From a virus, in the IMG/VR virus record IMGVR_UViG_3300045999_009250, positions 62,001 to 126,000 of that record: 64,000 bases of DNA, one strand, 5' to 3'. The notes under the pieces were generated by a model. That model searched no databases. It saw nothing but the letters and a program-made list of their open reading frames with translations, and was not told where the DNA came from. Shown piece after piece: positions 1 through 8,483 of the stretch; within the stretch, counting starts at the first letter, position 1, and each line of letters opens with the position of its first letter. The translations under genes were made by a program, and so were the position numbers.

Positions 1-2
1 TT

Positions 3-395
3 GGAAACTCAGGACAAACAGAACATGGAAAATTAAAAATAGCTGAATATCAAAAAGGTAAAGTTCGTTCTGAAGAAACAAAAAAACGTATGTCTGAAAA
101 TAGAAAAGGACATAAAATGTATAATGATGAATGGAAAGAAAAAATTAGTCAATCTTTAATTGGTAAAACACGAACTAAAGAATGGAAAGACAAACAAAGT
201 GAAATTTTAAAAGGAAATAAAAACAGAAGAAAAAAAGTTATGCAATACGACAAACAGAAAAATTTTATTAAAGAGTGGGATTCTGTTTTAGAAGCAGCTA
301 TCTTTTTAAATAAAAAAACAGGAGCAGCTATTACAGAAGTATGTAGCGGAAAAAGAAAATCTATATATGGTTATATTTGGGAATATAAAAAATAG
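3..395 (+). CDS. Homing endonuclease, C-terminal part (cut by window start)
   Basis: The frame is open from the first bases of the window, so the start lies upstream. The visible 130 residues are Lys-rich repeats of the NUMOD3 kind (helix with KISQSLIGK-like sequence) followed by a C-terminal module, QYDKQKNFIKEWDS to the end YIWEYKK, that matches the NUMOD1/IENR DNA-binding tails of three other endonucleases in this window (7173, 39186, 46055). The nuclease domain is not visible; GIY-YIG is inferred from those relatives. Its last codons contain the TTG of the promoter for the helicase gene. Confidence 0.75.
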   Translation, partial: GNSGQTEHGKLKIAEYQKGKVRSEETKKRMSENRKGHKMYNDEWKEKISQSLIGKTRTKEWKDKQSEILKGNKNRRKKVMQYDKQKNFIKEWDSVLEAAIFLNKKTGAAITEVCSGKRKSIYGYIWEYKK

Positions 396-407
396 ATTGT
401 ATATTAA
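377..407 (+). promoter_or_regulatory. Promoter TTG-N20-TATATTAA for the helicase gene
   Basis: TTG at 377-379 lies inside the end of the endonuclease gene; TATATTAA follows after exactly 20 bases. Same geometry as 28 other sites in the window. Confidence 0.65.
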
Positions 408-434
408 AGTATTAACAATTAAATTATAAAAGTT

Positions 435-1817
435 TTGACATTAGGATCACTAGACAAATATGGGATGGGTTTTCAAACCAAAGTACTATCATCCTTACTT
501 ACACATAAAGCATTTTTACTAAATATACAAGATGTATTAAGTGATGAATATTTTACAAATCAAGCACATAAATGGATTATTAAAGAAATATTAAAATATT
601 TCAATAAATATCACACATGTCCTACTATGGATGTTTTAAAAGTAGAGCTTAAGAAAATCGATAATGAAGTTTTACAACTATCAATTAAAGAACAATTAAG
701 AGAAGCTTACAAAGCATCAGATGATGATTTAAAATATGTTGAAGAAGAATTTTCAAATTTCTGTAAAAATCAACAATTAAAAAAAGCATTATTAACAAGT
801 GTAGATTTTCTAAATGCAGGTGACTATGATTCAATTAGATCATTAATTGACAACGCTTTAAAATCAGGTCAAGACAAAAATGTAGGCCATGAATACAATA
901 AAGATGTTGAATCACGTTATAGAGAAGATCATAGAACAATAGTACCTACACCATGGCCCGAAATTAATGATTTATTACAGGGTGGATTAGGTAATGGTGA
1001 TTTTGGATTATTATTTGGTAATCCAGGTGGTGGTAAATCATGGTCATTAATAGCTCTTGGTGGTTATGCTGCTAGTTTAGGATATAACGTGTTACATTAT
1101 ACACTAGAATTAGGTTCTGATTATGTAGGTCGTAGATATGATGCATTCTTTACAAAAATTTCAGTACAAGATATTACTAAACATAAAATTAAAGTAGAAG
1201 AAGCAATATCAAATTTAACAGGTCAAATAATAATAGCAGAATATTCACCAGGTAAAGCATCAGTCTCTACAATAGAAGCGCATATTAAAAAATGCATGGA
1301 TCAAGATTTCAAACCAGATCTTATTATTATAGATTATGTTGATCTATTGAGATCTAAAAAGAATAATCGTGAACGAAAAGATGAAATTGATGATATTTAT
1401 GTAAGCACTAAAGGACTTGCTAGAGAATTAAACTTACCAATTTGGAGTGTATCTCAAGTAAATAGAGCGGGAGCAAAAGATAATATTATTGAAGGAGATA
1501 AAGCAGCAGGATCATATGATAAAATGATGATTGTTGACGTAGCTATATCTTTATCAAGAAAAAAAGAAGACAAAGTAAATGGAACAGGAAGATTTCACAT
1601 TATGAAAAATAGATATGGAATAGACGGATTATCGTACTATTTAAAAGCTAATACATCTACTGGCCACTTTGAAATTTTATCTCAAATGGATGAAGATGAT
1701 GAAAATAATCAAAATACTCCACCCCCTCAACAAAATAAACAATTCGGGAATAGTATTAGCCCTGTAGACAAGTCAATTATTCAACAAAGGTTTTTCGAAT
1801 TATCAAACACAAATTAA
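435..1817 (+). CDS. 41: Replicative DNA helicase, DnaB/T4 gp41 type
   Basis: 460 residues, close to T4 gp41 (475). It should form the hexameric fork helicase that unwinds DNA ahead of the phage polymerase. N-terminal helical domain about 1-150; RecA-like motor with Walker A GNPGGGKS at about 195-202 and Walker B LIIIDYVDLL near 295-305; Gln/Pro-rich tail. The first in-frame start after the upstream stop is a TTG at 435; the first ATG is at 465, but the conserved-looking LGSLDKYG sequence before it favours TTG. No primase (gp61) is seen in the window. Confidence 0.9.
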   Translation: MTLGSLDKYGMGFQTKVLSSLLTHKAFLLNIQDVLSDEYFTNQAHKWIIKEILKYFNKYHTCPTMDVLKVELKKIDNEVLQLSIKEQLREAYKASDDDLKYVEEEFSNFCKNQQLKKALLTSVDFLNAGDYDSIRSLIDNALKSGQDKNVGHEYNKDVESRYREDHRTIVPTPWPEINDLLQGGLGNGDFGLLFGNPGGGKSWSLIALGGYAASLGYNVLHYTLELGSDYVGRRYDAFFTKISVQDITKHKIKVEEAISNLTGQIIIAEYSPGKASVSTIEAHIKKCMDQDFKPDLIIIDYVDLLRSKKNNRERKDEIDDIYVSTKGLARELNLPIWSVSQVNRAGAKDNIIEGDKAAGSYDKMMIVDVAISLSRKKEDKVNGTGRFHIMKNRYGIDGLSYYLKANTSTGHFEILSQMDEDDENNQNTPPPQQNKQFGNSISPVDKSIIQQRFFELSNTN

Positions 1818-1842
1818 AAAAAAAAATTATTAAAAAAAGAAA

Positions 1843-3699
1843 ATGTTAACAACAGAATCCCAAATTCTATCTGAGATCACAACTCACCTCAAGTATGCTA
1901 AATTCAATCCTGAATTACAGCGAAGAGAAACATGGCACGAGTTAGTTACTCGTAACAAAAACATGCATATTAAAAAATATCCTCAATTAACTGAGGAAAT
2001 TGAAAATGCGTATCAATATGTTTATGACAGAAAAGTATTACCATCAATGCGTTCAATGCAGTTTGCTGGTAAACCAATTGAAATAAACAATGCAAGAATA
2101 TTTAATTGTTCTTATTTACCAATAGATGATTACAGAGCATTCTCTGAAATTATGTTTCTATTATTATCAGGTTGTGGAGTAGGCTATTCAGTACAAACAC
2201 ACCACGTAGAAAATTTACCTGAAATTAGAAAACCATTAAAATCAAAACGTTATTTAGTTGGTGATTCAATAGAGGGGTGGGCTGATGCGGTTCGTATGTT
2301 AACTAAAGCATATTTTGGACAAACATCAACCGCTCCTTTATTTGATTTTAGAGACATCAGAGCAAAAGGTGCATCATTAATCACTGTAGGTGGTAAAGCC
2401 CCAGGTCCTGAACCATTAAAAATTGCTTTAATTCATATGCAAGCGATTTTAGATCGTAAAAAAGATGGTGAAAAATTAACATCTGTAGAATGTCATGATA
2501 TCATTTGTCACTTAGCTGATGCTGTATTAAGTGGTGGAATTAGAAGAGCAGCTTTAATTGCTTTATTTGATTTAGATGATGAAGAAATGTTAACTTGTAA
2601 ATTCGGACCATGGTGGGAAACAAATCCACAAAGAGGTAGAGCTAATAATTCTGCTGTATTATTAAGAAATAAAATCGATAAAGAAACATTCTTAAGCTTA
2701 TGGGGTAAAATTGAAGCGTCTAACAGTGGTGAACCTGGTTTCTTATTTACAAACGATAAAGATTCTGGAACTAACCCATGTGCTGAAATTAGTTTAAAAC
2801 CAAATCAATTCTGTAATTTATGTGAAATTAATGCTTCAGACATTGAAACACAAGAAGAATATAATGAAAGAGCTAAAGCAGCAGCATTTATCGGTACATT
2901 ACAAGCAAGCTATACTGATTTTCATTACTTAAGAGATGTTTGGAGAAAAACAACTGAAAAAGAAGCATTATTAGGTATTGGAATGACAGGTATTGCTTCA
3001 GGAGCTGTATTAAAATTAGATATGAAACAAGCAGCTAAAATTGCTGTTGAAGAAAATGCAAGAGTAGCAGAAATATTAGATATTAATAAAGCAGCTCGTG
3101 TAACTACAGTTAAACCATCAGGTACTACATCATTAGTATTAGGTACTTCAAGTGGTATCCATGCTTGGCATGATGATTTCTATATGAGAAGAATTCGTTT
3201 AGGTAAAAATGAAGCATTGTATTCTTATTTAAGTATGTATCATCCTGAAATGTTAGAAGATGATTTCTTTAAACCAACCTTACAATCAATTGTTTCTGTA
3301 CCACAACGTGCTCCACAAGGCGCTATAACACGTAAAGAATCAGCTATGGATTTATTAGAGCGTATTAAAACAATCAATAAAAATTGGATTAAACCAGGTC
3401 ATAGAAAAGGCTCTAACATGCATAACGTATCTGCTACAGTTACTATTAAACAAGATGAATGGGATTCAGTAGGTGAATGGTTATATGAAAATAAAGAATA
3501 CTTTACAGCATTATCGTTCTTACCTGAAGACCTTGGTACTTATGTACAAGCTCCTTTTGAAACAATTACAGAAGAACAATTTAATGAAGCTGTAAAATCA
3601 TTACATCAAGTTGATTTATCAAAAGTAATTGAGATAGATGATAATACAGCATTGATGGACCAAGCGGCATGTGCTGGTGGTGCCTGTGAAATAATTTAA
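1843..3699 (+). CDS. nrdJ: Adenosylcobalamin-dependent (class II) ribonucleotide reductase
   Basis: 618 residues; reduces ribonucleotides to deoxyribonucleotides for phage DNA synthesis. The NCSYLPIDD and LLLSGCGVGYSVQ segments, NPCAEISL and a C-terminal redox pair CAGGAC (Cys610, Cys615) fit the monomeric class II (NrdJ/RTPR) family, which uses B12 and needs no NrdB subunit; no nrdB is present in the window. It is shorter than the Lactobacillus enzyme (about 740). It follows the helicase by 25 bases, probably in the same transcript. Confidence 0.88.
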   Translation: MLTTESQILSEITTHLKYAKFNPELQRRETWHELVTRNKNMHIKKYPQLTEEIENAYQYVYDRKVLPSMRSMQFAGKPIEINNARIFNCSYLPIDDYRAFSEIMFLLLSGCGVGYSVQTHHVENLPEIRKPLKSKRYLVGDSIEGWADAVRMLTKAYFGQTSTAPLFDFRDIRAKGASLITVGGKAPGPEPLKIALIHMQAILDRKKDGEKLTSVECHDIICHLADAVLSGGIRRAALIALFDLDDEEMLTCKFGPWWETNPQRGRANNSAVLLRNKIDKETFLSLWGKIEASNSGEPGFLFTNDKDSGTNPCAEISLKPNQFCNLCEINASDIETQEEYNERAKAAAFIGTLQASYTDFHYLRDVWRKTTEKEALLGIGMTGIASGAVLKLDMKQAAKIAVEENARVAEILDINKAARVTTVKPSGTTSLVLGTSSGIHAWHDDFYMRRIRLGKNEALYSYLSMYHPEMLEDDFFKPTLQSIVSVPQRAPQGAITRKESAMDLLERIKTINKNWIKPGHRKGSNMHNVSATVTIKQDEWDSVGEWLYENKEYFTALSFLPEDLGTYVQAPFETITEEQFNEAVKSLHQVDLSKVIEIDDNTALMDQAACAGGACEII

Positions 3700-3710
3700 T
3701 ATTTTAAAAT

Positions 3711-4688
3711 ATGTTGCGAAAAATAAAAGAAAGAATATTCCCGTTTATAATAGCATTATCTGCTTTATCAGTTAGTGCTTCAGCAGCTTATTACAGTGTC
3801 ACTGGTCTCAGCATGTTATTTGCTGGGGCTAGTGTAGCTGTTTTAATAATGGCTTCATCTTTAGAAATTTCTAAATTAGTAATTGTTTCTTTGTTATATC
3901 AATATTGGGATAAACTTAATAGTTTATTAAGAAGTTATTTAACCTTAGCTGCTACTATATTAATATTAATTACCTCTGCAGGTATATATGGGTTTTTATC
4001 TGGAGCTTATCAAACAACAGCAAATCAATCATCAATAGTTGATCAAAAGATTCAAACTCTAGAAACTAAAAAGGGTTTGTATGAGGATACTAGAAATAAT
4101 ATTCTAAAAGAAAAACAATCAATTGCAGAATTAAAAGGTACTTTATCTTCTTCAACTACAACTCAATCAACTGATAGAAAAGGTAATTTAGTAATAAAAT
4201 CAAATAAAGCAAATATTGAGCAATTACAAACAGCTAATCAATCAGATGAAAGATTAACTACTAAATTAGATATCACTAATGATTCTATATTTGCCTTAGA
4301 AAATAAAATATTAGAGGTAAAAACTACATCTAAAGCAGCTAATGAATTAGGTCCTTTAAAATATTTAAGTAATCTTACAGGACAATCTATGGATAAGATT
4401 ATTAATTGGTTTTTATTAGTTATTATATTTGTATTTGATCCTTTAGCCATCAGTTTAGTAATTGCTGCTAATTTTGCATTTGCGAGATTAAAACCAAAAC
4501 CTCCACCAGAAGTTATTCCTGAGCCTTCTCAACCAATCTATCAACCTCCAACACAACCTGATAATACAAATGTTTTTTTAGATAAAATAAGTAATATAAC
4601 AGAAAGTAATATGGATTTTATAAATAAGCAGGAACATTTAAAAAATGAAATAGAACGATTTAAAGAAGAAACAAAAACATATTTTTAA
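3711..4688 (+). CDS. Membrane protein with four TM segments and a coiled-coil loop
   Basis: 325 residues. Hydrophobic segments at about 8-28, 33-60, 73-98 and 226-256; between the third and fourth lies a 120-residue Gln/Lys/Thr-rich region with coiled-coil character that would face one side of the membrane; the C-terminus is Pro-rich (PKPPPEVIPEPSQP) and ends in a charged helix. Similar coil-containing membrane proteins occur in T4-like marine phages, but I do not know a function. It ends 44 bases before a terminator. Confidence 0.75.
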   Translation: MLRKIKERIFPFIIALSALSVSASAAYYSVTGLSMLFAGASVAVLIMASSLEISKLVIVSLLYQYWDKLNSLLRSYLTLAATILILITSAGIYGFLSGAYQTTANQSSIVDQKIQTLETKKGLYEDTRNNILKEKQSIAELKGTLSSSTTTQSTDRKGNLVIKSNKANIEQLQTANQSDERLTTKLDITNDSIFALENKILEVKTTSKAANELGPLKYLSNLTGQSMDKIINWFLLVIIFVFDPLAISLVIAANFAFARLKPKPPPEVIPEPSQPIYQPPTQPDNTNVFLDKISNITESNMDFINKQEHLKNEIERFKEETKTYF

Positions 4689-4732
4689 AATCTATATTAA
4701 TTTCTTATATAAAATTATTAAATTTTTAAATT

Positions 4733-4767
4733 AAGCTTGGAAAACCAAGCTTTCTTTTGTATATTTA
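4733..4767 (+). terminator. Terminator fused to promoter, before the DpdA-like gene
   Basis: Stem AAGCTTGG / CCAAGCTT with an AAAA loop followed by a T-rich tract. TTG of the stem (4737-4739), 20 bases, then TATATTTA (4760-4767); the next ATG is 4 bases on. Confidence 0.8.
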
Positions 4768-4771
4768 AATC

Positions 4772-5563
4772 ATGAAAATTAGTCACGAAGTTCCTTTATG
4801 TTTATTAGAGGATAGTTTATGGTTCAATGATTATCAATATTGTTTACCACATTTATTAGATCAAAGCGAAGAATATAAAAATTTCTTTATTAGAGCTAAG
4901 CAAAATAATGTGTATATAATAATGGATAATTCACTTCACGAATTAGGTCATGCTTATGATAGTGAACGCTTATTATACTGGATTAACGAGTTAAAACCCA
5001 ATGAATTTATTATTCCTGATGTATGGCAAGATATGAAAGGTTCAATCAACAATGCTAGAGAATGGTCTAAAATTGACTTACCTGAGGAAGTTACTAAAGT
5101 AGCTGTAGTTCAAGCAATGAATTTAAGTGAAGCAATGACTTGCTATCAATATTATAGAGATTTAGGTTATACAAAAATAGCATTTTCTTATGGTGCTTCT
5201 TATTATAGTGAATTAAATAATCATCCTAATCCAGATTTAGCTAAAGCTTTAGGTCGTATTTATATGATTAATCATTTATATAAAATTAAATTAATTAAAG
5301 ACGATCACAGAGTACATTTATTAGGATGTCAGGTACCACAAGAATTTAGCTGGTATAATAATATGTCTTTTATTGAAACAATAGATACTTCTAATCCTAT
5401 TATGGCAACATTAGATAATATAGAATATCATTCAACAGGTTTACAAACTAAACCAAAAGCAAACATGAATAATAATTTTTATATTAACCCAGATGAAATT
5501 GACTATGAATTATTAAACCACAACATTTCCACATTTAAAGATTTAACAAATACAATATATTAA
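4772..5563 (+). CDS. Probable DpdA-like 7-deazaguanine DNA transglycosylase
   Basis: 263 residues. Reads like a TGT/DpdA-type TIM barrel: a candidate catalytic Asp in IIMDNSLHELG, FIIPDVWQDM, a strand KVAVVQAMN, SYGAS, HLLGCQVPQEF and ETIDTSNP (second Asp). DpdA enzymes swap guanine in DNA for preQ0 or a derivative, which protects phage DNA from host restriction. The best support is context: queC follows and queD, queE and folE, the full preQ0 route, lie within 8 kb. Motifs are weaker than in classical TGT, so this is a family-level call. Confidence 0.6.
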   Translation: MKISHEVPLCLLEDSLWFNDYQYCLPHLLDQSEEYKNFFIRAKQNNVYIIMDNSLHELGHAYDSERLLYWINELKPNEFIIPDVWQDMKGSINNAREWSKIDLPEEVTKVAVVQAMNLSEAMTCYQYYRDLGYTKIAFSYGASYYSELNNHPNPDLAKALGRIYMINHLYKIKLIKDDHRVHLLGCQVPQEFSWYNNMSFIETIDTSNPIMATLDNIEYHSTGLQTKPKANMNNNFYINPDEIDYELLNHNISTFKDLTNTIY

Positions 5564-5564
5564 T

Positions 5565-5795
5565 ATGCAAGAACAATATCAATCACTTTTCGATTATCTA
5601 GGAAAACCAGCAGGTACAGATTTAGGTAAACAAGTTTTTACTGAATCTAAAAAACAAGGTATAAAAACAATAATAAGAGAAGTTAAAACAAAAAATTATG
5701 AAGGAAAAGTAATGGTTTATCCTACATCTTTTTTAGAAAATTACTTTAATCCTCAACCAACTCAACCAAATATTTTTGATGATCTTCTATTTTAA
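5565..5795 (+). CDS. Small protein of unknown function
   Basis: 76 residues, starting 1 base after the stop of the DpdA-like gene, so probably cotranscribed and coupled to it. Mixed charge, no membrane segment; ends NIFDDLLF, an acidic-hydrophobic tail of the kind that can dock to a sliding clamp or polymerase, but this is only a resemblance. Confidence 0.6.
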   Translation: MQEQYQSLFDYLGKPAGTDLGKQVFTESKKQGIKTIIREVKTKNYEGKVMVYPTSFLENYFNPQPTQPNIFDDLLF

Positions 5796-5796
5796 T

Positions 5797-5827
5797 TTGG
5801 AAAACAATAAAAATTTTAATATATTAT
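5797..5827 (+). promoter_or_regulatory. Promoter TTG-N20-TATATTAT for queC
   Basis: TTG 5797-5799 just after the upstream stop, TATATTAT 5820-5827, ATG 4 bases later. Confidence 0.65.
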
Positions 5828-5831
5828 AAAT

Positions 5832-6734
5832 ATGAATAAAAAATATGCTGTACTCTCCTTAAGTGGAGGAATGGATTCAAGCACATTATTAATTAAACTC
5901 CTATCAGAAAACTATCAAGTAGTTGCACTCTCTTTTGATTATGGACAAAAACATAAAGTAGAATTAGAAAGAGCTACTGAATTGGTAAAATATATTAATA
6001 GTAGGAGCATTGGTACTAAAGGAGGATATGGAGGGTATGAATTAGTCAAACATCAAATAATTACATTAGATGGTTTAGCACAATTACTTAATTCTTCATT
6101 AGTTGAAGGTGGTGCTGAAGTACCTGAAGGACATTACGCTGAAGAAAATATGAAGGATACTGTAGTACCTAATCGTAATAAAATATTTTCAAGTATTATT
6201 CAAGCAGTAGCTTTATCTATTTCTAATAAAAAAGAGGCGGAATGTGTTATTGCTTTAGGAGTACATAGTGGTGATCATTCTATTTATCCTGATTGCACAG
6301 AAGCATTTAGAAATGCGGATGAATATGCTTTTAAAATAGGAAATTGGGACTCAGAATTAGTAAATTATTACACACCATATATGGAAGGTAATAAATTTAC
6401 AATCTTAGAAGATGGAGTTAAATGTTGTGATGAATTAGGTTTAGATTTTGATGAAGTATATAAACGTACTAATACAAGTTATAAACCAATTAAATTAATA
6501 AAATCAGAAAAAAGATTTAAAGGAACAGAAGACGAAATAAATGTATTCTTTGAAGTATGGTACAGTGACTACAAATCAGCATCTTCAGTTGAACGTGTAG
6601 AAGCATTTATGAAATTAGGTCGTCCTGATCCTTGTGAATATGCTGACGAAAATGGTCCTGTAGCTTGGGAACACGTAGTCTCTTACGTATGTTCAGTGCT
6701 AGAAAATCATGAGAAAGAAACGTCAAATAACTGA
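5832..6734 (+). CDS. queC: QueC, preQ0 synthase, with altered zinc site
   Basis: 300 residues against about 220-230 for bacterial QueC. Converts 7-carboxy-7-deazaguanine to preQ0 using ATP and ammonia. The PP-loop SGGMDSS is at about 11-17 and SFDYGQKH, VVPNRN and ALGVHSGDH match the family. The C-terminal zinc site is missing: the usual TSCY reads NTSY (Ser216), and the CxxCxxC segment before the R..AF motif reads SDYKSASSVERVEAF, with Ser249 and Ser252 where Cys is expected. About 28 extra residues lie between the two halves of the site. Fold and pathway are clear; zinc dependence is doubtful. Confidence 0.9.
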   Translation: MNKKYAVLSLSGGMDSSTLLIKLLSENYQVVALSFDYGQKHKVELERATELVKYINSRSIGTKGGYGGYELVKHQIITLDGLAQLLNSSLVEGGAEVPEGHYAEENMKDTVVPNRNKIFSSIIQAVALSISNKKEAECVIALGVHSGDHSIYPDCTEAFRNADEYAFKIGNWDSELVNYYTPYMEGNKFTILEDGVKCCDELGLDFDEVYKRTNTSYKPIKLIKSEKRFKGTEDEINVFFEVWYSDYKSASSVERVEAFMKLGRPDPCEYADENGPVAWEHVVSYVCSVLENHEKETSNN

Positions 6735-6741
6735 TAGACCA

Positions 6742-6912
6742 ATGTATGCTATTATAAATAAAAACGGTGAAGTATTTGCTGGATTATTAAGTGGTTATCC
6801 ACAATGGTCTTCTGATTGGGATAATGTTAAACTATTATTTCGAGAAAATACTGCTTTTATTTATAATACCAACCCAACAGAATACGAATTAATAAATGAA
6901 AGTGAATTATAA
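6742..6912 (+). CDS. Small phage protein of unknown function
   Basis: 56 residues from the ATG at 6742 (MYAIINKNGEVFAG). An in-frame ATG at 6709 would add 11 residues and overlap queC by 26 bases; I prefer 6742 because the folded strand seems to begin there. Aromatic-rich (PQWSSDWDN) with no known domain. Confidence 0.6.
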   Translation: MYAIINKNGEVFAGLLSGYPQWSSDWDNVKLLFRENTAFIYNTNPTEYELINESEL

Positions 6913-7135
6913 ACAGCCCAAATTCGATCCACAAACTGGAGAAATTAACCCTTATATGATAGATTTAGAATTAAAAACAAACAAACAACCAGATCCAAGA
7001 AAACACCAGCTAGTAAGCTTTATCAAATCAGGCATCAGAATCTCAGGCTACATTTGTTTGCCTTTTGATTTAACAATTGCTTGCCTTATCTTGGTTTTCT
7101 CAGAATTAGTTGGTATATTAGAAGAATTAGTATAA
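6896..7135 (+). CDS. Small protein with C-terminal hydrophobic stretch
   Basis: 79 residues, overlapping the previous gene by 17 bases. Polar N-terminal half (QPKFDPQTGEINPY), then a hydrophobic half with ICLPFDLTIACLILVFSEL, long enough for one membrane pass or a buried helix. Function unknown. Confidence 0.6.
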   Translation: MKVNYKQPKFDPQTGEINPYMIDLELKTNKQPDPRKHQLVSFIKSGIRISGYICLPFDLTIACLILVFSELVGILEELV

Positions 7136-7158
7136 CATAGTGTGCTCCTTGATTTTTA

Positions 7159-7171
7159 ACATATTTATAAT
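7159..7171 (+). promoter_or_regulatory. AT-box (second promoter class) before GIY-YIG gene
   Basis: ACATATTTATAAT ending 1 base before the ATG. Matches the recurring TAATATTTATAAT signal. Confidence 0.45.
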
Positions 7172-7172
7172 C

Positions 7173-7754
7173 ATGGAGCACACCAAAATATATTATTTAC
7201 ATTATGGAGATAATATTCCTTTTTATGTAGGGAAAACTAGAAATGAATATCATAGATTATTTAACCATAAAAAAACGTTTGGTAAAAACACTGTGATGGA
7301 AATAATAGATGAAGTTTTAAATTGGAGAAAATGGGAAGTGTATTATATTGAAGAATTTAAAAAACAAGGATATATTCTTCAAAATAAAAATAAAGGTGGA
7401 GGTGGCTCTGAAAAATGGGAAGATAAATCAATCCAAAAACTAAAATCTCACCCTACAAGAGGTAAAAATATAAGTGAATCTCATAAAGGAAAACAAAAAT
7501 CACATAAAGGAAAAAAATTTAAAGAAGAACATAAACAAAAAATAAAAGCAACAAGAGATTTTCTCAAAAATAGGCCTAATACTTGGATTAATACTCCTGT
7601 ATTACAATATGATTTAGAAGGAAATTTTATTAAAGAGTGGTCATCTCAATTAGAGGCTACTAAATATTTAAATAAAACAGGAGATGGAATAGGAGCTTGT
7701 TGTAGAGGAAGACAAAAAAAAGCTTACAATTACATTTGGAAATTTAAAAAATAA
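7173..7754 (+). CDS. GIY-YIG homing endonuclease
   Basis: 193 residues from the ATG at 7173. N-terminal GIY-YIG-like nuclease fold (KIYYLHYGDNIPFYVGKT, then a conserved Glu region), a Gly-rich turn GGGGSEKW, NUMOD3-type Lys-rich repeats and a C-terminal NUMOD1/IENR module (VLQYDLEGNFIKEW to YIWKFKK). Free-standing enzymes of this sort cut related phage genomes and spread by repair. It sits between small genes and the thioredoxin/queD operon, and its last codons supply the TTG of the next promoter. Confidence 0.88.
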   Translation: MEHTKIYYLHYGDNIPFYVGKTRNEYHRLFNHKKTFGKNTVMEIIDEVLNWRKWEVYYIEEFKKQGYILQNKNKGGGGSEKWEDKSIQKLKSHPTRGKNISESHKGKQKSHKGKKFKEEHKQKIKATRDFLKNRPNTWINTPVLQYDLEGNFIKEWSSQLEATKYLNKTGDGIGACCRGRQKKAYNYIWKFKK

Positions 7755-7766
7755 ATTATATATTAC
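7736..7766 (+). promoter_or_regulatory. Promoter TTG-N20-TATATTAC for thioredoxin/queD/queE
   Basis: TTG 7736-7738 within the last codons of the endonuclease, TATATTAC 7759-7766, ATG 4 bases later. Confidence 0.65.
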
Positions 7767-7770
7767 AAAC

Positions 7771-8016
7771 ATGAAAAAAATATTTTTATTTACAGCAGAG
7801 TGGTGTCCTGGCTGTAAAACATTAGAACCAACAATGGATAGAGTTAGAGATGCAGGAGTAACTGTTGAAAAAATTAACATTGATTATGAATCAGATAGAG
7901 CTAGAGCAGCTAATGTTATGAGTATTCCAACAGTAGTATTAGCTGAAAACGGTCAAGAAATCAAACGCTTCGTAGGAGCTAAAACATACGAACAAGTATT
8001 AGAATTTATTAAATAA
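7771..8016 (+). CDS. Thioredoxin-like protein
   Basis: 81 residues, thioredoxin fold with active-site WCPGC (Cys12, Cys15) and the cis-Pro segment SIPTVVL. Shorter than bacterial thioredoxin (about 105), as is common for phage thioredoxin/glutaredoxin hybrids. Likely electron donor for the phage ribonucleotide reductase or other disulphide exchange in the cytoplasm. Its stop overlaps the queD start by 1 base. Confidence 0.9.
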   Translation: MKKIFLFTAEWCPGCKTLEPTMDRVRDAGVTVEKINIDYESDRARAANVMSIPTVVLAENGQEIKRFVGAKTYEQVLEFIK

Positions 8017-8483
8017 TGGGAAAATTTCAATCAACAAAATTATTTGACGGATTCAGTTGTGTATTTCGTCAATGGAAAGCAGAAGGTACTCATTGCCAAT
8101 TTTTACATGGTTATGGAGTATCATTTAGAGTATGGTTCGAAGGTGAATTAGACGAACGTAATTGGGTATGGGATTTTGGAGGTATGAAACGTGCTAAAGG
8201 TACTATTGATGGTAAAAATCCTAAAGCATGGATGGATCATATGTTTGACCATACTGTTATAGCATCAATAGATGATCCTTACTTGGATAAATTTAAACAA
8301 ATGGAAGTAGATGGTATAATCCAATTAAGAATAATTCCAGCAACAGGAGCAGAACAATTTGCAAAGTACATTTATGAAAAACTAAACACTTTTATTCAAG
8401 AAGAAACAAAAGGTAGAGTGAAAATAACAAAAGTAGAATTTATGGAGCATAGTAAAAATACAGCAATTTATACAGAAATATGA
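8016..8483 (+). CDS. queD: QueD, 6-carboxytetrahydropterin synthase
   Basis: 155 residues of the 6-pyruvoyl-tetrahydropterin synthase family; second step of preQ0 synthesis, acting on the FolE product. Zinc-ligand histidines appear in GTHCQFLHGYGV; a nucleophile Cys in FSCVF; DHMFDHTVI and the Glu-containing VEFMEH match the family core. Translationally coupled to thioredoxin upstream and queE downstream (4-base overlap). Confidence 0.88.
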   Translation: MGKFQSTKLFDGFSCVFRQWKAEGTHCQFLHGYGVSFRVWFEGELDERNWVWDFGGMKRAKGTIDGKNPKAWMDHMFDHTVIASIDDPYLDKFKQMEVDGIIQLRIIPATGAEQFAKYIYEKLNTFIQEETKGRVKITKVEFMEHSKNTAIYTEI

